Origin: an uncultured Filifactor sp.
GTDB lineage: Bacteria > Bacillota > Clostridia > Peptostreptococcales > Filifactoraceae
Assembly (NCBI GenBank): GCA_947254385.1
Contig: CAMYCP010000065.1
Location: forward strand, 1 to 7,015
DNA length: 7,015 nucleotides
Reading direction: 5' to 3'
The notes under the pieces were generated by a model. That model was not told the DNA's origin. It was given only the letters and a program-made list of their open reading frames with translations, and made no database searches. Every line of letters begins with the position of its first letter. The stretch's first letter is position 1. This document shows, piece after piece, positions 1 through 6,513 of the stretch. A program made the translations under genes and the position numbers.

Positions 1-6
1 AACCTG

Positions 7-38
7 ATAGAAAAATCATTAATGTTATAACGCTTTAG
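7..38. repeat. 32-bp direct repeat, left copy
   Basis: These 32 bases, beginning ATAGAAAAATCATTAATG and ending AACGCTTTAG, are identical to 6678-6709 in the same orientation. A few bases further on both copies share CTTTCCA. The 17 bases at 4-20 (CTGATAGAAAAATCATT) also occur inverted at 6871-6887. In the right flank the same sequence forms one end of an inverted-repeat element, so this copy is probably the end of a related element that may begin before the window. Confidence 0.85.
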
Positions 39-103
39 CGCGACTTTCCACACTTGTTTCATTCTAATACTGATTAGCTTTAAAAAATGTAGTATTATAT
101 CTA

Positions 104-278
104 ACCGGAATTTAATATAAACTTGTATTACAAAAATTTAAATTGAAAATTGATACTACAATTTCTTATGCAATTCAGTATAAATGACGACCGGAGTATG
201 TTCGATGTAATAACAAAGTTGTATTTAAAAAATTCAGTTTAAACTGATACTGCAATTTCTTATGCAACTTGGTATAAA
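104..278. repeat. Two diverged tandem units of about 90 bp
   Basis: Unit 1 begins ACCGGA at 104 and unit 2 begins ACCGGA at 190. Each contains a TTGTATT segment (123-129 and 219-225) followed by a well-kept core starting TGATACT (151-184 and 245-278). The cores match at 30 of 34 positions. The period drifts from 86 to 94 bp through small indels. An inverted third copy lies at 6914-6970. The units have no coding frame and no even spacer pattern. They are an intergenic repeat family of unknown function. Confidence 0.7.
184..232. repeat. Block similar to right-flank 6739-6783
   Basis: This 49-bp block begins ATGACGACCGGAGTATG and ends in GTATTTAAAAAA. It aligns with 6739-6783 with roughly 80% identity and a 4-nt gap, in the same orientation as the 32-bp repeat. 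Order is conserved in the two flanks, but the distance from the 32-bp repeat is 177 bp here and 61 bp on the right. The left copy thus carries about 116 bp extra, or the right one lost it. The block overlaps tandem unit 2. Confidence 0.6.
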
Positions 279-348
279 CTCAATATTTTATTTTTTTTAA
301 ATGAAGTTTTTTTTATTATATACAAAAATATTGTTGACTAAATCATAA

Positions 349-374
349 ACCGTCAAATTTTAATTAATTACGGT
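349..374 (-). terminator. Weak possible hairpin just after purF
   Basis: On the minus strand a 5-bp stem (ACCGT with ACGGT, 16-nt AT-rich loop) begins 3 nt after the purF stop codon. No clean T-run follows, so it is a poor match to an intrinsic terminator. No better terminator is visible before the repeat DNA starts. Confidence 0.2.
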
Positions 375-377
375 GTT

Positions 378-1724
378 TTATAAAAGCAGGGGGTCTACGG
401 CATATTGACCTGTAAAGCAGGCATCACAAAATATATTGCTTTCCCTTTTGCCCGCCTCAAACAAGCCTTCAAGTGAAATGTAAGCAAGCGAATCGGCACC
501 TATCATTTCTCTGATTTCTTCCACATTTTTTTCCGCCGCCACCAGATTTTTGCGCGAGGGGGTATCTATTCCGTAGTAGCACGGAAATTTAACCGGAGGA
601 GATGTTATCCTCATATGAACTTCCGTAGCGCCCGCCTCACGTAAGTTTTGTATCAAGTTTCTGGAAGTGGTGCCGCGCACGATGGAGTCGTCCACAAGCA
701 CTATTTTTTTCCCTTGCACGACGTGATATTGCGGATTGAGTTTAAGCCTTACGGCAATTTCACGTTCTTCCTGAGTGGGTTTTATAAATGTACGCCCCAT
801 GTACCTGTTTTTAACCAGCCCTTCACCGAGCGCAATGCCGGATGCTTGTGAATAACCTATAGCCGCAGGATACCCCGAGTCCGGTACCGGCACGACTAAA
901 TCGACATCTACCGGCGCTTCACGGTACAAAATTTGTCCGGTGCGCCATCTGAAAAGATAGGCGTTGATATTTTCCAAATTAGCATCGTTACGTGCCAGAT
1001 AGACGTGCTCAAAAATGCAAAACTTTTGATCGACGTTTGAGGTTAAAGGATATGATTTAAAGCCATCCGCATCCGCAACGACTATTTCTCCCGCTTTAAC
1101 GTCACGTTCGGTTTTAAACCCGAGTATGTCTCCTGCGGCATTTTCCGATGAAAAAATATATTCTCCGTCTTTAGAGCCCATGACGAGCGGACGGAACCCG
1201 TGAGGATCTCTAACCGCAATCAGCTTGTCTTTTATCATCAAAATAAAGGAGTATGCCCCCTCAATATACGTTGCGGCTTTTTGTATTGCGGAAACTATAT
1301 CGCTCTGATAGTATCTGGCTATAAGATAGAGTATCACTTCCGTGTCGGAATTAGACTGAAACATCATACCCTCTTCTTCCAGTCGGGTACGAAGCAATTG
1401 ATCATTTATCAAACTGCCGTCATTTACAATAGCGAGTTTTTGTCCTTTACTGAAACCGAAAAACGGTTCACTGTTGGCTCTAATTCCCGCTTTTTCCGAT
1501 TCATAGCGGACACTTCCTATACCTGTCGTGCCGTCCATTTTATTTATTATATCTTCTTTTAAAAAATCTATTGCCAAGCCGTTACCGCGTTCTCTCACGA
1601 TGTCTTCCCCGTCATATACGGCTATCCCGCAGCCCTCCTGTCCTCTATGCTGGAGTGAATTCAGACCGTAAAACAGTTTTCTGCCAACTCTGGAATTTGT
1701 TTTGATGCCGATTATACCCGCCAT
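378..1724 (-). CDS. purF: Amidophosphoribosyltransferase (PurF) lacking the catalytic cysteine
   Basis: PurF makes phosphoribosylamine from PRPP, the first step of purine synthesis; the nitrogen normally comes from glutamine. This 448-aa cytosolic protein has the usual two halves. The N-terminal Ntn glutaminase fold covers about 2-230 (LQHRGQE 24-30, VRY 72-74, SDTEV 126-130, RDPHGFRPL 172-180). The phosphoribosyltransferase domain covers about 270-400 (PDSG 281-284, KNRYMGRTFIKPTQ 305-318, PRPP loop VLVDDSIVRGTTS 342-354). Cysteines 236, 382, 433 and 436 match the four iron-sulfur ligands of the Bacillus-type enzyme. Residue 2, normally the cysteine nucleophile, is alanine (GCG). The oxyanion-hole asparagine of the HNGN motif is aspartate 102. 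Glutaminase activity is therefore probably absent, while use of free ammonia remains possible. The start is fixed by AAGGAAG 5 nt upstream, and no cysteine codon precedes the ATG in frame. The gene follows purE by 112 nt. PurF family membership is certain; its reaction in the cell is less sure. Confidence 0.93.
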   Translation of the reverse strand: MAGIIGIKTNSRVGRKLFYGLNSLQHRGQEGCGIAVYDGEDIVRERGNGLAIDFLKEDIINKMDGTTGIGSVRYESEKAGIRANSEPFFGFSKGQKLAIVNDGSLINDQLLRTRLEEEGMMFQSNSDTEVILYLIARYYQSDIVSAIQKAATYIEGAYSFILMIKDKLIAVRDPHGFRPLVMGSKDGEYIFSSENAAGDILGFKTERDVKAGEIVVADADGFKSYPLTSNVDQKFCIFEHVYLARNDANLENINAYLFRWRTGQILYREAPVDVDLVVPVPDSGYPAAIGYSQASGIALGEGLVKNRYMGRTFIKPTQEEREIAVRLKLNPQYHVVQGKKIVLVDDSIVRGTTSRNLIQNLREAGATEVHMRITSPPVKFPCYYGIDTPSRKNLVAAEKNVEEIREMIGADSLAYISLEGLFEAGKRESNIFCDACFTGQYAVDPLLL

Positions 1725-1759
1725 AGCTTCTTCCTTTCTTAAAATACCCGTGATTTTAT

Positions 1760-1793
1760 AACCGTACAGCCTGAAGAAATATTTTATACGGCT
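1760..1793 (-). other. Possible RNA hairpin in the purE-purF gap
   Basis: On the minus strand AGCCGTA and TACGGTT can pair (7 bp with one G-U) around a 20-nt loop. The start of the left arm, AGCC, could instead pair with GGCT inside the loop, so two exclusive structures are conceivable. No T-run follows, so it is not a terminator. Its position ahead of the purF ribosome site would suit a processing or attenuation role, but this rests on one weak structure. Confidence 0.2.
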
Positions 1794-1836
1794 TAAAAAA
1801 TAAATACGGTAAAAACAAGTTTGATACTAAAATCGG

Positions 1837-2325
1837 TTAATTTTGTTTATCTTCTAAAAACTTGCGTTCTTTAGCCAAGGTATCTTCCGTCATTTTTATC
1901 TTGTATTCTTTGACTTTTTTGGAAAGTTCGGGATATTTAAGCGCCATTATTTGACACGCCAAAATTGCGGCGTTTTTGTCACCGTTTATTGCAACCGTAG
2001 CTACAGGAACGCCTGCAGGCATTTGCACGATTGAAAGCAGTGCGTCAAGTCCTTCAAGTGCGGAACTTTTTATCGGAATTCCTATGACCGGCTTACTTGT
2101 ATTAGCGGCAATTACTCCGGGAAGATGAGCGGCTTTTCCTGCTCCCGCAATATAAACATCTATATCGTCGTCGTTTTCAGATATAAATTTAAAAAGTTCT
2201 TTTGTAGTTCTGTGTGCCGAAAGTGCACGCAGTTCATAATATACGCCCATATCTTTCAAAAAAGCCAAACAATTTTCAATTTTGTCATAATCCGACACCG
2301 AGCCTATAATTACAGCAACTTTCAT
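1837..2325 (-). CDS. purE: N5-carboxyaminoimidazole ribonucleotide mutase, class I PurE
   Basis: PurE makes carboxyaminoimidazole ribonucleotide in the middle of purine synthesis. Class I enzymes move the carboxylate of N5-CAIR made by PurK and act as cytosolic octamers. The 162 aa match the usual length. Motifs in order are the phosphate-binding GSVSD (8-12), SAHRT (36-40) with the essential histidine 38, the AGAGKAAHLPG loop (60-70), and SIVQMPAGVPVATVAI (98-113). SAHRT together with AHLPG points to class I rather than the directly carboxylating class II. No purK is in the window. The start is firm: GAGGAGG lies 5 nt before the ATG. A good promoter lies 36-64 nt upstream, and purF follows on the same strand after 112 nt with no terminator between, so the two are probably co-transcribed. 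Confidence 0.95.
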   Translation of the reverse strand: MKVAVIIGSVSDYDKIENCLAFLKDMGVYYELRALSAHRTTKELFKFISENDDDIDVYIAGAGKAAHLPGVIAANTSKPVIGIPIKSSALEGLDALLSIVQMPAGVPVATVAINGDKNAAILACQIMALKYPELSKKVKEYKIKMTEDTLAKERKFLEDKQN

Positions 2326-2360
2326 TTTATCCTCCTCAAAAAATTATCAAATACATACAA

Positions 2361-2389
2361 ATAATATTACCGAAAATAAAAAAAATCAA
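2361..2389 (-). promoter_or_regulatory. Promoter of purE-purF
   Basis: On the minus strand TTGATT (2384-2389) and TATTAT (2361-2366) are separated by exactly 17 nt, a good match to a vegetative sigma-A promoter. The start would be near 2354, leaving a leader of about 30 nt. That is too short for a purine riboswitch, so any control would have to act at the promoter. Confidence 0.65.
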
Positions 2390-2430
2390 GAAAATATCAT
2401 AAATCTTAATTTGTAAATGAAAAATCAGGA

Positions 2431-2463
2431 AAAAAAAGAAAGCTCAACCGCAGGTCGAACTTT
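2431..2463 (-). terminator. Intrinsic terminator after rpmB
   Basis: On the minus strand AAAGTTCGACC pairs with GGTTGAGCTTT (11 bp including two G-U pairs) around a TGC loop, followed by C and then seven T residues. It lies 28 nt after the rpmB stop codon and upstream of the purE promoter, so it separates rpmB from purE-purF. Confidence 0.85.
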
Positions 2464-2490
2464 TACTTTTTAAAAAATATTTCAGTTTTT

Positions 2491-2679
2491 TTAAACACGG
2501 TCAATCTTGCCTGAACGCAGACATCTCGTACATACTTTGAGAGTTTTGGCCGTGCCGCCCACTACGGTATGAACTACCCTTAAATTCGGACTCCACGCGC
2601 GTTTAGTATGTCTATTGGAGTGGCTCACGTTATTTCCGGATATTTTCTTTTTGCCGCATATATCGCATACTCTTGACAT
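2491..2679 (-). CDS. rpmB: 50S ribosomal protein L28 (bL28), zinc-binding form
   Basis: This is a structural protein of the large ribosomal subunit. The 62-aa basic protein has the typical bL28 body (NNVSHSNRHTKRAWSPNL, 16-33). It keeps two CxxC pairs (C5/C8 and C50/C53), which mark the zinc-ribbon (C+) form rather than the cysteine-free form used under zinc shortage. The start is supported by a full AGGAGG 6 nt upstream. The gene has a near-consensus promoter (2761-2789), a leader of about 75 nt and a strong terminator, so it can be expressed alone. The operon upstream has no visible terminator of its own and may also read into it. Confidence 0.97.
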   Translation of the reverse strand: MSRVCDICGKKKISGNNVSHSNRHTKRAWSPNLRVVHTVVGGTAKTLKVCTRCLRSGKIDRV

Positions 2680-2714
2680 TTGGTACCTCCTTTTTAATAT
2701 ACGGATTTTGGAAA

Positions 2715-2729
2715 CTGTATACTAAACAG
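2715..2729 (-). other. Imperfect palindrome in the rpmB leader
   Basis: The 15-nt CTGTTTAGTATACAG on the minus strand is an imperfect palindrome: CTGT pairs with ACAG, followed by a T-T mismatch and one more pair. It lies in the leader about 36 nt before the rpmB start. It could be a small hairpin or a protein site, but this may well be chance in AT-rich DNA. Confidence 0.15.
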
Positions 2730-2760
2730 ATTTCTAAAATTTTTAAATAAAACAAGCAGT

Positions 2761-2789
2761 ATTATATCATGAATTTTTTTGTTTGACAA
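2761..2789 (-). promoter_or_regulatory. Near-consensus promoter of rpmB
   Basis: On the minus strand TTGTCA (2784-2789, one mismatch to TTGACA) and a perfect TATAAT (2761-2766) are separated by exactly 17 nt. The site begins 14 nt after the stop codon of the preceding gene. This is the best promoter in the window and fits high constitutive expression of a ribosomal protein. Confidence 0.85.
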
Positions 2790-2803
2790 GGTATAAAATT
2801 TAA

Positions 2804-3391
2804 TCAATTATTATCATCTTCCGTATCTTGCACATTTCCCATATCTTCCGGATCTTGTGTACTTGCAATTTGAAAACCGAAGTCTTTCAGTACTTTATGC
2901 GTATTTTCCGCCATTTTGGCTTTATCAACTTTCATGTTTTCCAAATCGTTGTGACGCTTGTTTATTTCATTTGAAATGTCTTGAATATCGTCTACAACCT
3001 GCATAAATCTTTTTTGTGCAAAGTCGATAGATCTGTTTCTCATCATGTCCGCATCTTCCGATGCACGTGCTAATAATTCCTTTGCTTTTAATGTCGCCGC
3101 TCTTGTTATTTCGTCTTCGCTTACAAGTTTAAAAGCCTCAACTTTGGCATTTTCTTCTATTTCTTCGGCTTTTACCTTAGCTTCATCAAGAATTCTTTGA
3201 CGTTCTTCAGTGAGCCATTTTGCCTGATTTAAATCATCGGGAAGAGATTTTTTTATATCAAGTATGTAAGATAGGAGAAAATCCCGGTCTAAGGTTATTT
3301 TATCTTTTCCGGATAATGAAAAATTTTTCTTCGCAGAAGAAATTATATCCTCAAGTTCTCCCAGCAAAGCTAACGCACCGCTAGTTTCCAT
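2804..3391 (-). CDS. Coiled-coil protein of unknown function, SepIVA/DivIVA-like
   Basis: This 195-aa acidic protein has no enzyme motif, signal peptide or membrane segment. Residues 4-60 form a small conserved-looking head (ALLGELEDIISSAKK, LSGKDKITLDRDFLL, DIKKSLPDDLNQAKWL). Residues 60-165 are rich in Ala, Glu and Lys in heptad-like order, predicting a long coiled coil. The tail (175-195) is acidic and probably disordered. Proteins like this are common after coaD in Clostridia and are often labelled ATPase or V-ATPase subunit H-like, but no ATP-binding motif is present. From memory the head recalls actinobacterial SepIVA, a division and envelope factor of the DivIVA type; a link to cell division or envelope growth is inference. 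The ATG lies 3 nt after the coaD stop, with GAGG overlapping the coaD end, so translation is probably coupled. Confidence 0.75.
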   Translation of the reverse strand: METSGALALLGELEDIISSAKKNFSLSGKDKITLDRDFLLSYILDIKKSLPDDLNQAKWLTEERQRILDEAKVKAEEIEENAKVEAFKLVSEDEITRAATLKAKELLARASEDADMMRNRSIDFAQKRFMQVVDDIQDISNEINKRHNDLENMKVDKAKMAENTHKVLKDFGFQIASTQDPEDMGNVQDTEDDNN

Positions 3392-3394
3392 GAT

Positions 3395-3877
3395 TTACCT
3401 CGCTTTCAATTTTCGGATGAGTTCAGTATTTGTAGAAGCCGGTACAAGATCGCTTACGCATCCTCCGTAACCTGCAACTTCTTTTATCAAACTGGAGCTT
3501 ATATATGAGTATTTAGGATTTGTCATCAAAAATACCGTATCGACTTTGGGATTAAGTTTTTTGTTCATCTGCGCCATTTGAATTTCGTATTCATAATCGG
3601 ATATTGCCCGTAAGCCTCTTATTATTATTTCCTTGTTGTTTTCTCTGCAATAGTCCGCAAGCAAACCTGAAAAACAAACCACGTCCACATTTGAAATATT
3701 TTTGATACTTTCTCTTATAAGCTCAGCTCTTTCCTCCAAAGTAAATAAGCCTTTTTTTTGACTGTTTACGAGAATTGCCACCGTAAGGCGGTCAAACATA
3801 AGCGACGCCCTCTCTATAATATCTAAATGCCCATTTGTTACAGGGTCGAAACTGCCGGGATAAATAGCCTGTTTCAT
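3395..3877 (-). CDS. coaD: Phosphopantetheine adenylyltransferase
   Basis: CoaD transfers AMP from ATP to 4'-phosphopantetheine, giving dephospho-CoA, the next-to-last step of coenzyme A synthesis; the family is a cytosolic hexamer. The 160 aa are the normal length. Visible motifs are YPGSFDP (6-12), the nucleotidyltransferase signature TNGH (14-17), KKGLFTLEER (41-50), IIRGLR (85-90) and the nucleotide-binding ISSSLIKE (126-133). No key residue is missing. The ATG overlaps the rsmD stop in an ATGA, with AGGAGA 7 nt upstream, so translation of the two is probably coupled. The order rsmD-coaD is widespread in Firmicutes and Actinobacteria. Confidence 0.97.
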   Translation of the reverse strand: MKQAIYPGSFDPVTNGHLDIIERASLMFDRLTVAILVNSQKKGLFTLEERAELIRESIKNISNVDVVCFSGLLADYCRENNKEIIIRGLRAISDYEYEIQMAQMNKKLNPKVDTVFLMTNPKYSYISSSLIKEVAGYGGCVSDLVPASTNTELIRKLKAR

Positions 3878-4443
3878 AATATTGTCTCCTGCGATTCAGC
3901 CTTGTAGACACAAACGCGAGTTTTTGAATACGTCCGGTCTTTAATGCGCTCAAGATGCTCTGTTCTTTGCACACCGTCAAAACTTTTATCGGTTTCTATT
4001 ATTATAATGGAATTTCTATGCCAAACTCCGCTTTTATCTATGTCGAATATCAAATTTTCGGATATTCCCTCATGATAAGGCGGATCTGCAATTATTATAT
4101 CAAATTTTAATCCTTTTTGACCGCTTTTATACAAAAAATCTTTATAATCCGAGAAAATTATTTCAATTTTATTATCAAGATTGCACGTTTTTACATTTTT
4201 TTCGATGAGAGAAATTGACTCGATGTGGTTATCTACAGCAAAAGAACGTTTTGCTCCGCGTGACAGCGCCTCAATCGACATAATTCCCGTACCCGAAAAA
4301 AGATCCAAAACACGAGCTTCGTCAATATCAAACGCCACCATGTTGAAAATCGCTTCTCTTATTCGATCGAGGGTAGGGCGTATTCTGTCGTTTGAAGGTG
4401 TAAATATTTTTCTGCCTCTCAAAATTCCTGAAATTACACGCAT
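3874..4443 (-). CDS. rsmD: 16S rRNA (guanine-966-N2)-methyltransferase
   Basis: RsmD methylates one guanine of 16S rRNA (G966 in E. coli numbering) in the small subunit, using S-adenosylmethionine. The 189 aa match the family length. Motifs are the N-terminal MRVISGILRGRKI (1-13), RPTLDRIREAIFN (22-34), the SAM-binding motif DLFSGTG (47-53) and the catalytic DPPY (120-123) of N2-guanine and N6-adenine methyltransferases. The start is supported by GGAG 6 nt upstream, which sits in the 11-nt gap after the recG stop. The last codons overlap coaD by 4 nt. Confidence 0.95.
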   Translation of the reverse strand: MRVISGILRGRKIFTPSNDRIRPTLDRIREAIFNMVAFDIDEARVLDLFSGTGIMSIEALSRGAKRSFAVDNHIESISLIEKNVKTCNLDNKIEIIFSDYKDFLYKSGQKGLKFDIIIADPPYHEGISENLIFDIDKSGVWHRNSIIIIETDKSFDGVQRTEHLERIKDRTYSKTRVCVYKAESQETIL

Positions 4444-4454
4444 ATTTTTCTCCG

Positions 4455-6503
4455 TTAATTCATTACCACGTTTTTAAGACTATTTTGCATTATGTGTTCT
4501 ATCCGCTTTTGAAGAATCAATTTCTCAGTGAACGTAAGATTAGCCTTATCTATGGATTCGGCATCATCTCTTGCCTCTTCAAAGACACTTCGATGTTTTA
4601 AAAAGTCCGCCACCTTAAAATCAAACATACCGTGTTGACGCAAACCGAAAATTTCTCCCGAGCCTCTAAGAACAAGATCTTTTTCAGCTATTTCAAACCC
4701 GTTGTCGGTTTTTACCATGACGTCCATGCGTTCTTTTACCATATCGCTTGAAAGATTATAAAGCAATATACAATACGACTGCCTGTCACTTCTCCCTACA
4801 CGTCCTCTAAGCTGATGAAGCTGAGAAAGCCCGAAGCTTTCGGCGTTTTCCACGATCATCACGCTTGCCTCCGGCACATCCACCCCGACTTCAATAACGG
4901 TCGTTGAAACTAATACCTGAATATCTCCCGAAATAAATTTATTCATTACACAAATTTTTTCTTTATCCGCCATTTTTCCGTGTAAAAGCGCCACTTCATA
5001 ATTTTTAAATTCACTTGTTTGAAGTTTTGTAACAAGGTTTTCCGCCGATTTTAAATCCTGCTTTTCACTCTCACTTATCAGCGGGCAAACTATGTACACT
5101 CTGCCGCCCGTTTCAAGTTCTTTCAATGCGAAAGAATACGCTTCTTTTTCACTCTTGACGGGCAGGGCTTTAGTAATTATGTGTTTTCTTCCAACCGGCA
5201 ATTCGTCTATAACGGAAAAATCAAGCTCCCCTTTTACGGCTAAAGCAAGCGTGCGCGGAATGGGCGTTGCGGTCATGACGAGCGAATGCGGAGAAGTATC
5301 GTAGCCTGAAGATAGGATTTTGCGCTGCTTTACGCCGAACCGGTGTTGTTCGTCGGTTATAACTATAGCCGCCTTGTAAAACGACACATCTTCCTCAAGC
5401 AAAGCGTGCGTGCCTATAACTAAATTGCACTCACCCGTATTTATTCGGCTGTAGATTAATTCTTTTTCTTTTTTTCGTACACTACCGCTTAAAAACTCGA
5501 TTTTAAAATCCGTGCCTTCAAACAGTTTTTTTGCACTGTCATAATGTTGTTTCGCCAAAATCTCGGTCGGAGCCATAAAAGCCGCCTGATATCCGTTTTT
5601 TATCGCCAAAAAACACGCATAAAATGCGACAGCGGTCTTGCCGCTGCCTACATCTCCTTGAAGTAAACGTTCCATAGGATAAGTGCGGCACATATCCCGT
5701 TCTATTTCACGCATGACATTTATCTGCGAATTTGTAAGTTTAAATGAAAGTAATTTTTGAAAATCGGAAAGCGAATCATCCGGATTTATCAAAAAGGCTT
5801 TTTTGCCCTCACGCTTGGATTTTAAATACATAAACTGCATTTTAAACGTAAAAAACTCCTCATATATTATACGGTAGCGAGCCATCTTCAATGCGGAAAG
5901 ATTTAACGGAAAATGAATGTTTCGTATGGCATAATTTCTCGGAGCCATCTTGCGTGAAGACATGATAAAATCCGGCAGATACTCGTACAACTTGTCGAAA
6001 GTTTCATCTATCGCATATGAAACGGCGTTTATTATATCCGTATTCGTCAAACCGTTTGTAAGAGAATAAATCGGATATATCCTGCCCGTGAGCTGATTTT
6101 TGCCCGCACGTTCGATTACAGGCTGCTCAAAATTAAGACCGAACGAAGAAATTTTACACGTGCCGTAAAACTGTATTCTATCCCCCGTATGAAAGCTCTT
6201 ATTAAAATACGGATTGTTAAACAAGGTAAGAATTGCCGAACCTCCGCCGCCTGCAACGGCGACCTTGGTTAAAAACATACCCTTTCTTGTAGATAAGACT
6301 CTAACCGACAAAATCTCACCCGCTGAAAACACCGTGTCGCCCGAACGTGCATCGGATAGCGGCACATACCTGCTTCGATTCTCATAGCGTACGGGAAAAA
6401 ATTGCAGCAAATCGTACACGGTTTCTATGCCCAAACGGTTGAACTTAGCCTCTTTTTTAGCTCCTATGCCCTTAATCTTCGATATCTTATCGTCCAAATC
6501 CAT
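4455..6503 (-). CDS. recG: ATP-dependent DNA helicase RecG
   Basis: RecG is a superfamily 2 translocase that reverses stalled replication forks and remodels branched DNA and R-loops. Counting from the chosen ATG, the protein has 682 aa, near the family norm. Its parts are a helix-hairpin segment (KIKGIGAKKEAKF, about 9-21), the wedge OB-fold (about 55-135), Walker A GDVGSGKT (283-290), DEQH (384-387), TATPIPRT (411-418), QLRGRVGR (564-571) and the C-terminal RecG block with RGSGEIFGLRQHG (613-625). A TTG four codons upstream (6513-6515) would give 686 aa, but it overlaps the GGAG that sits 6 nt before the ATG, so the ATG is preferred. It is the first gene of the recG-rsmD-coaD-coiled-coil operon. 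Confidence 0.97.
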   Translation of the reverse strand: MDLDDKISKIKGIGAKKEAKFNRLGIETVYDLLQFFPVRYENRSRYVPLSDARSGDTVFSAGEILSVRVLSTRKGMFLTKVAVAGGGGSAILTLFNNPYFNKSFHTGDRIQFYGTCKISSFGLNFEQPVIERAGKNQLTGRIYPIYSLTNGLTNTDIINAVSYAIDETFDKLYEYLPDFIMSSRKMAPRNYAIRNIHFPLNLSALKMARYRIIYEEFFTFKMQFMYLKSKREGKKAFLINPDDSLSDFQKLLSFKLTNSQINVMREIERDMCRTYPMERLLQGDVGSGKTAVAFYACFLAIKNGYQAAFMAPTEILAKQHYDSAKKLFEGTDFKIEFLSGSVRKKEKELIYSRINTGECNLVIGTHALLEEDVSFYKAAIVITDEQHRFGVKQRKILSSGYDTSPHSLVMTATPIPRTLALAVKGELDFSVIDELPVGRKHIITKALPVKSEKEAYSFALKELETGGRVYIVCPLISESEKQDLKSAENLVTKLQTSEFKNYEVALLHGKMADKEKICVMNKFISGDIQVLVSTTVIEVGVDVPEASVMIVENAESFGLSQLHQLRGRVGRSDRQSYCILLYNLSSDMVKERMDVMVKTDNGFEIAEKDLVLRGSGEIFGLRQHGMFDFKVADFLKHRSVFEEARDDAESIDKANLTFTEKLILQKRIEHIMQNSLKNVVMN

Positions 6504-6509
6504 AAAAAT

Positions 6510-6513
6510 CTCC
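6510..6513 (-). promoter_or_regulatory. Ribosome binding site that decides the recG start
   Basis: GGAG on the minus strand lies 6 nt before the ATG at 6501-6503. The alternative TTG at 6513-6515 shares a base with this site and has no site of its own, only a run of T residues upstream. Confidence 0.75.

Larger units (their letters stand above)
1..377. other. Non-coding AT-rich region downstream of purF, filled with repeats
   Basis: No convincing gene lies here on either strand. The stretch holds a 32-bp repeat shared with the other end of the window (7-38), two tandem units of about 90 bp (104-278), a block similar to right-flank DNA (184-232), and then T-rich DNA (281-320) running up to the purF stop codon. 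It is more AT-rich than the genes. Diverged repeats and no open frame suggest decayed mobile or intergenic repeat DNA. Confidence 0.75.

Noticed and set aside
104..278. Repeats resembling a CRISPR array
   Set aside because: Only two diverged units with drifting period, similarity spread through the whole unit rather than short exact repeats with unique spacers, and no cas genes.
1200..1562. Plus-strand open frame inside purF
   Set aside because: It is antisense to well-conserved PurF sequence, has no supported ribosome site, and its translation matches no family I recognise.
1822..1828. TGATACT motif shared by intergenic sites (151, 245, 1822, 6663)
   Set aside because: The same heptamer also occurs inside coaD, and outside the flanking repeats the similarity does not extend.
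1837..2325. Lysine in the PurE loop GAGKAAHLPG where many have glycine
   Set aside because: This position varies among class I PurE proteins as far as I recall, and the catalytic SAHRT motif is intact.
2326..2360. Purine riboswitch or G-box upstream of purE
   Set aside because: The predicted leader is only about 30 nt and shows none of the conserved three-way junction sequence.
3792..3980. Minus-strand open frame overlapping coaD and rsmD
   Set aside because: It lies in another frame across the ends of two well-supported genes whose ATGA overlap already explains this DNA.
4181..4477. Plus-strand open frame opposite rsmD and the recG end
   Set aside because: It is explained as the antisense of conserved RsmD codons and shows no domain features.
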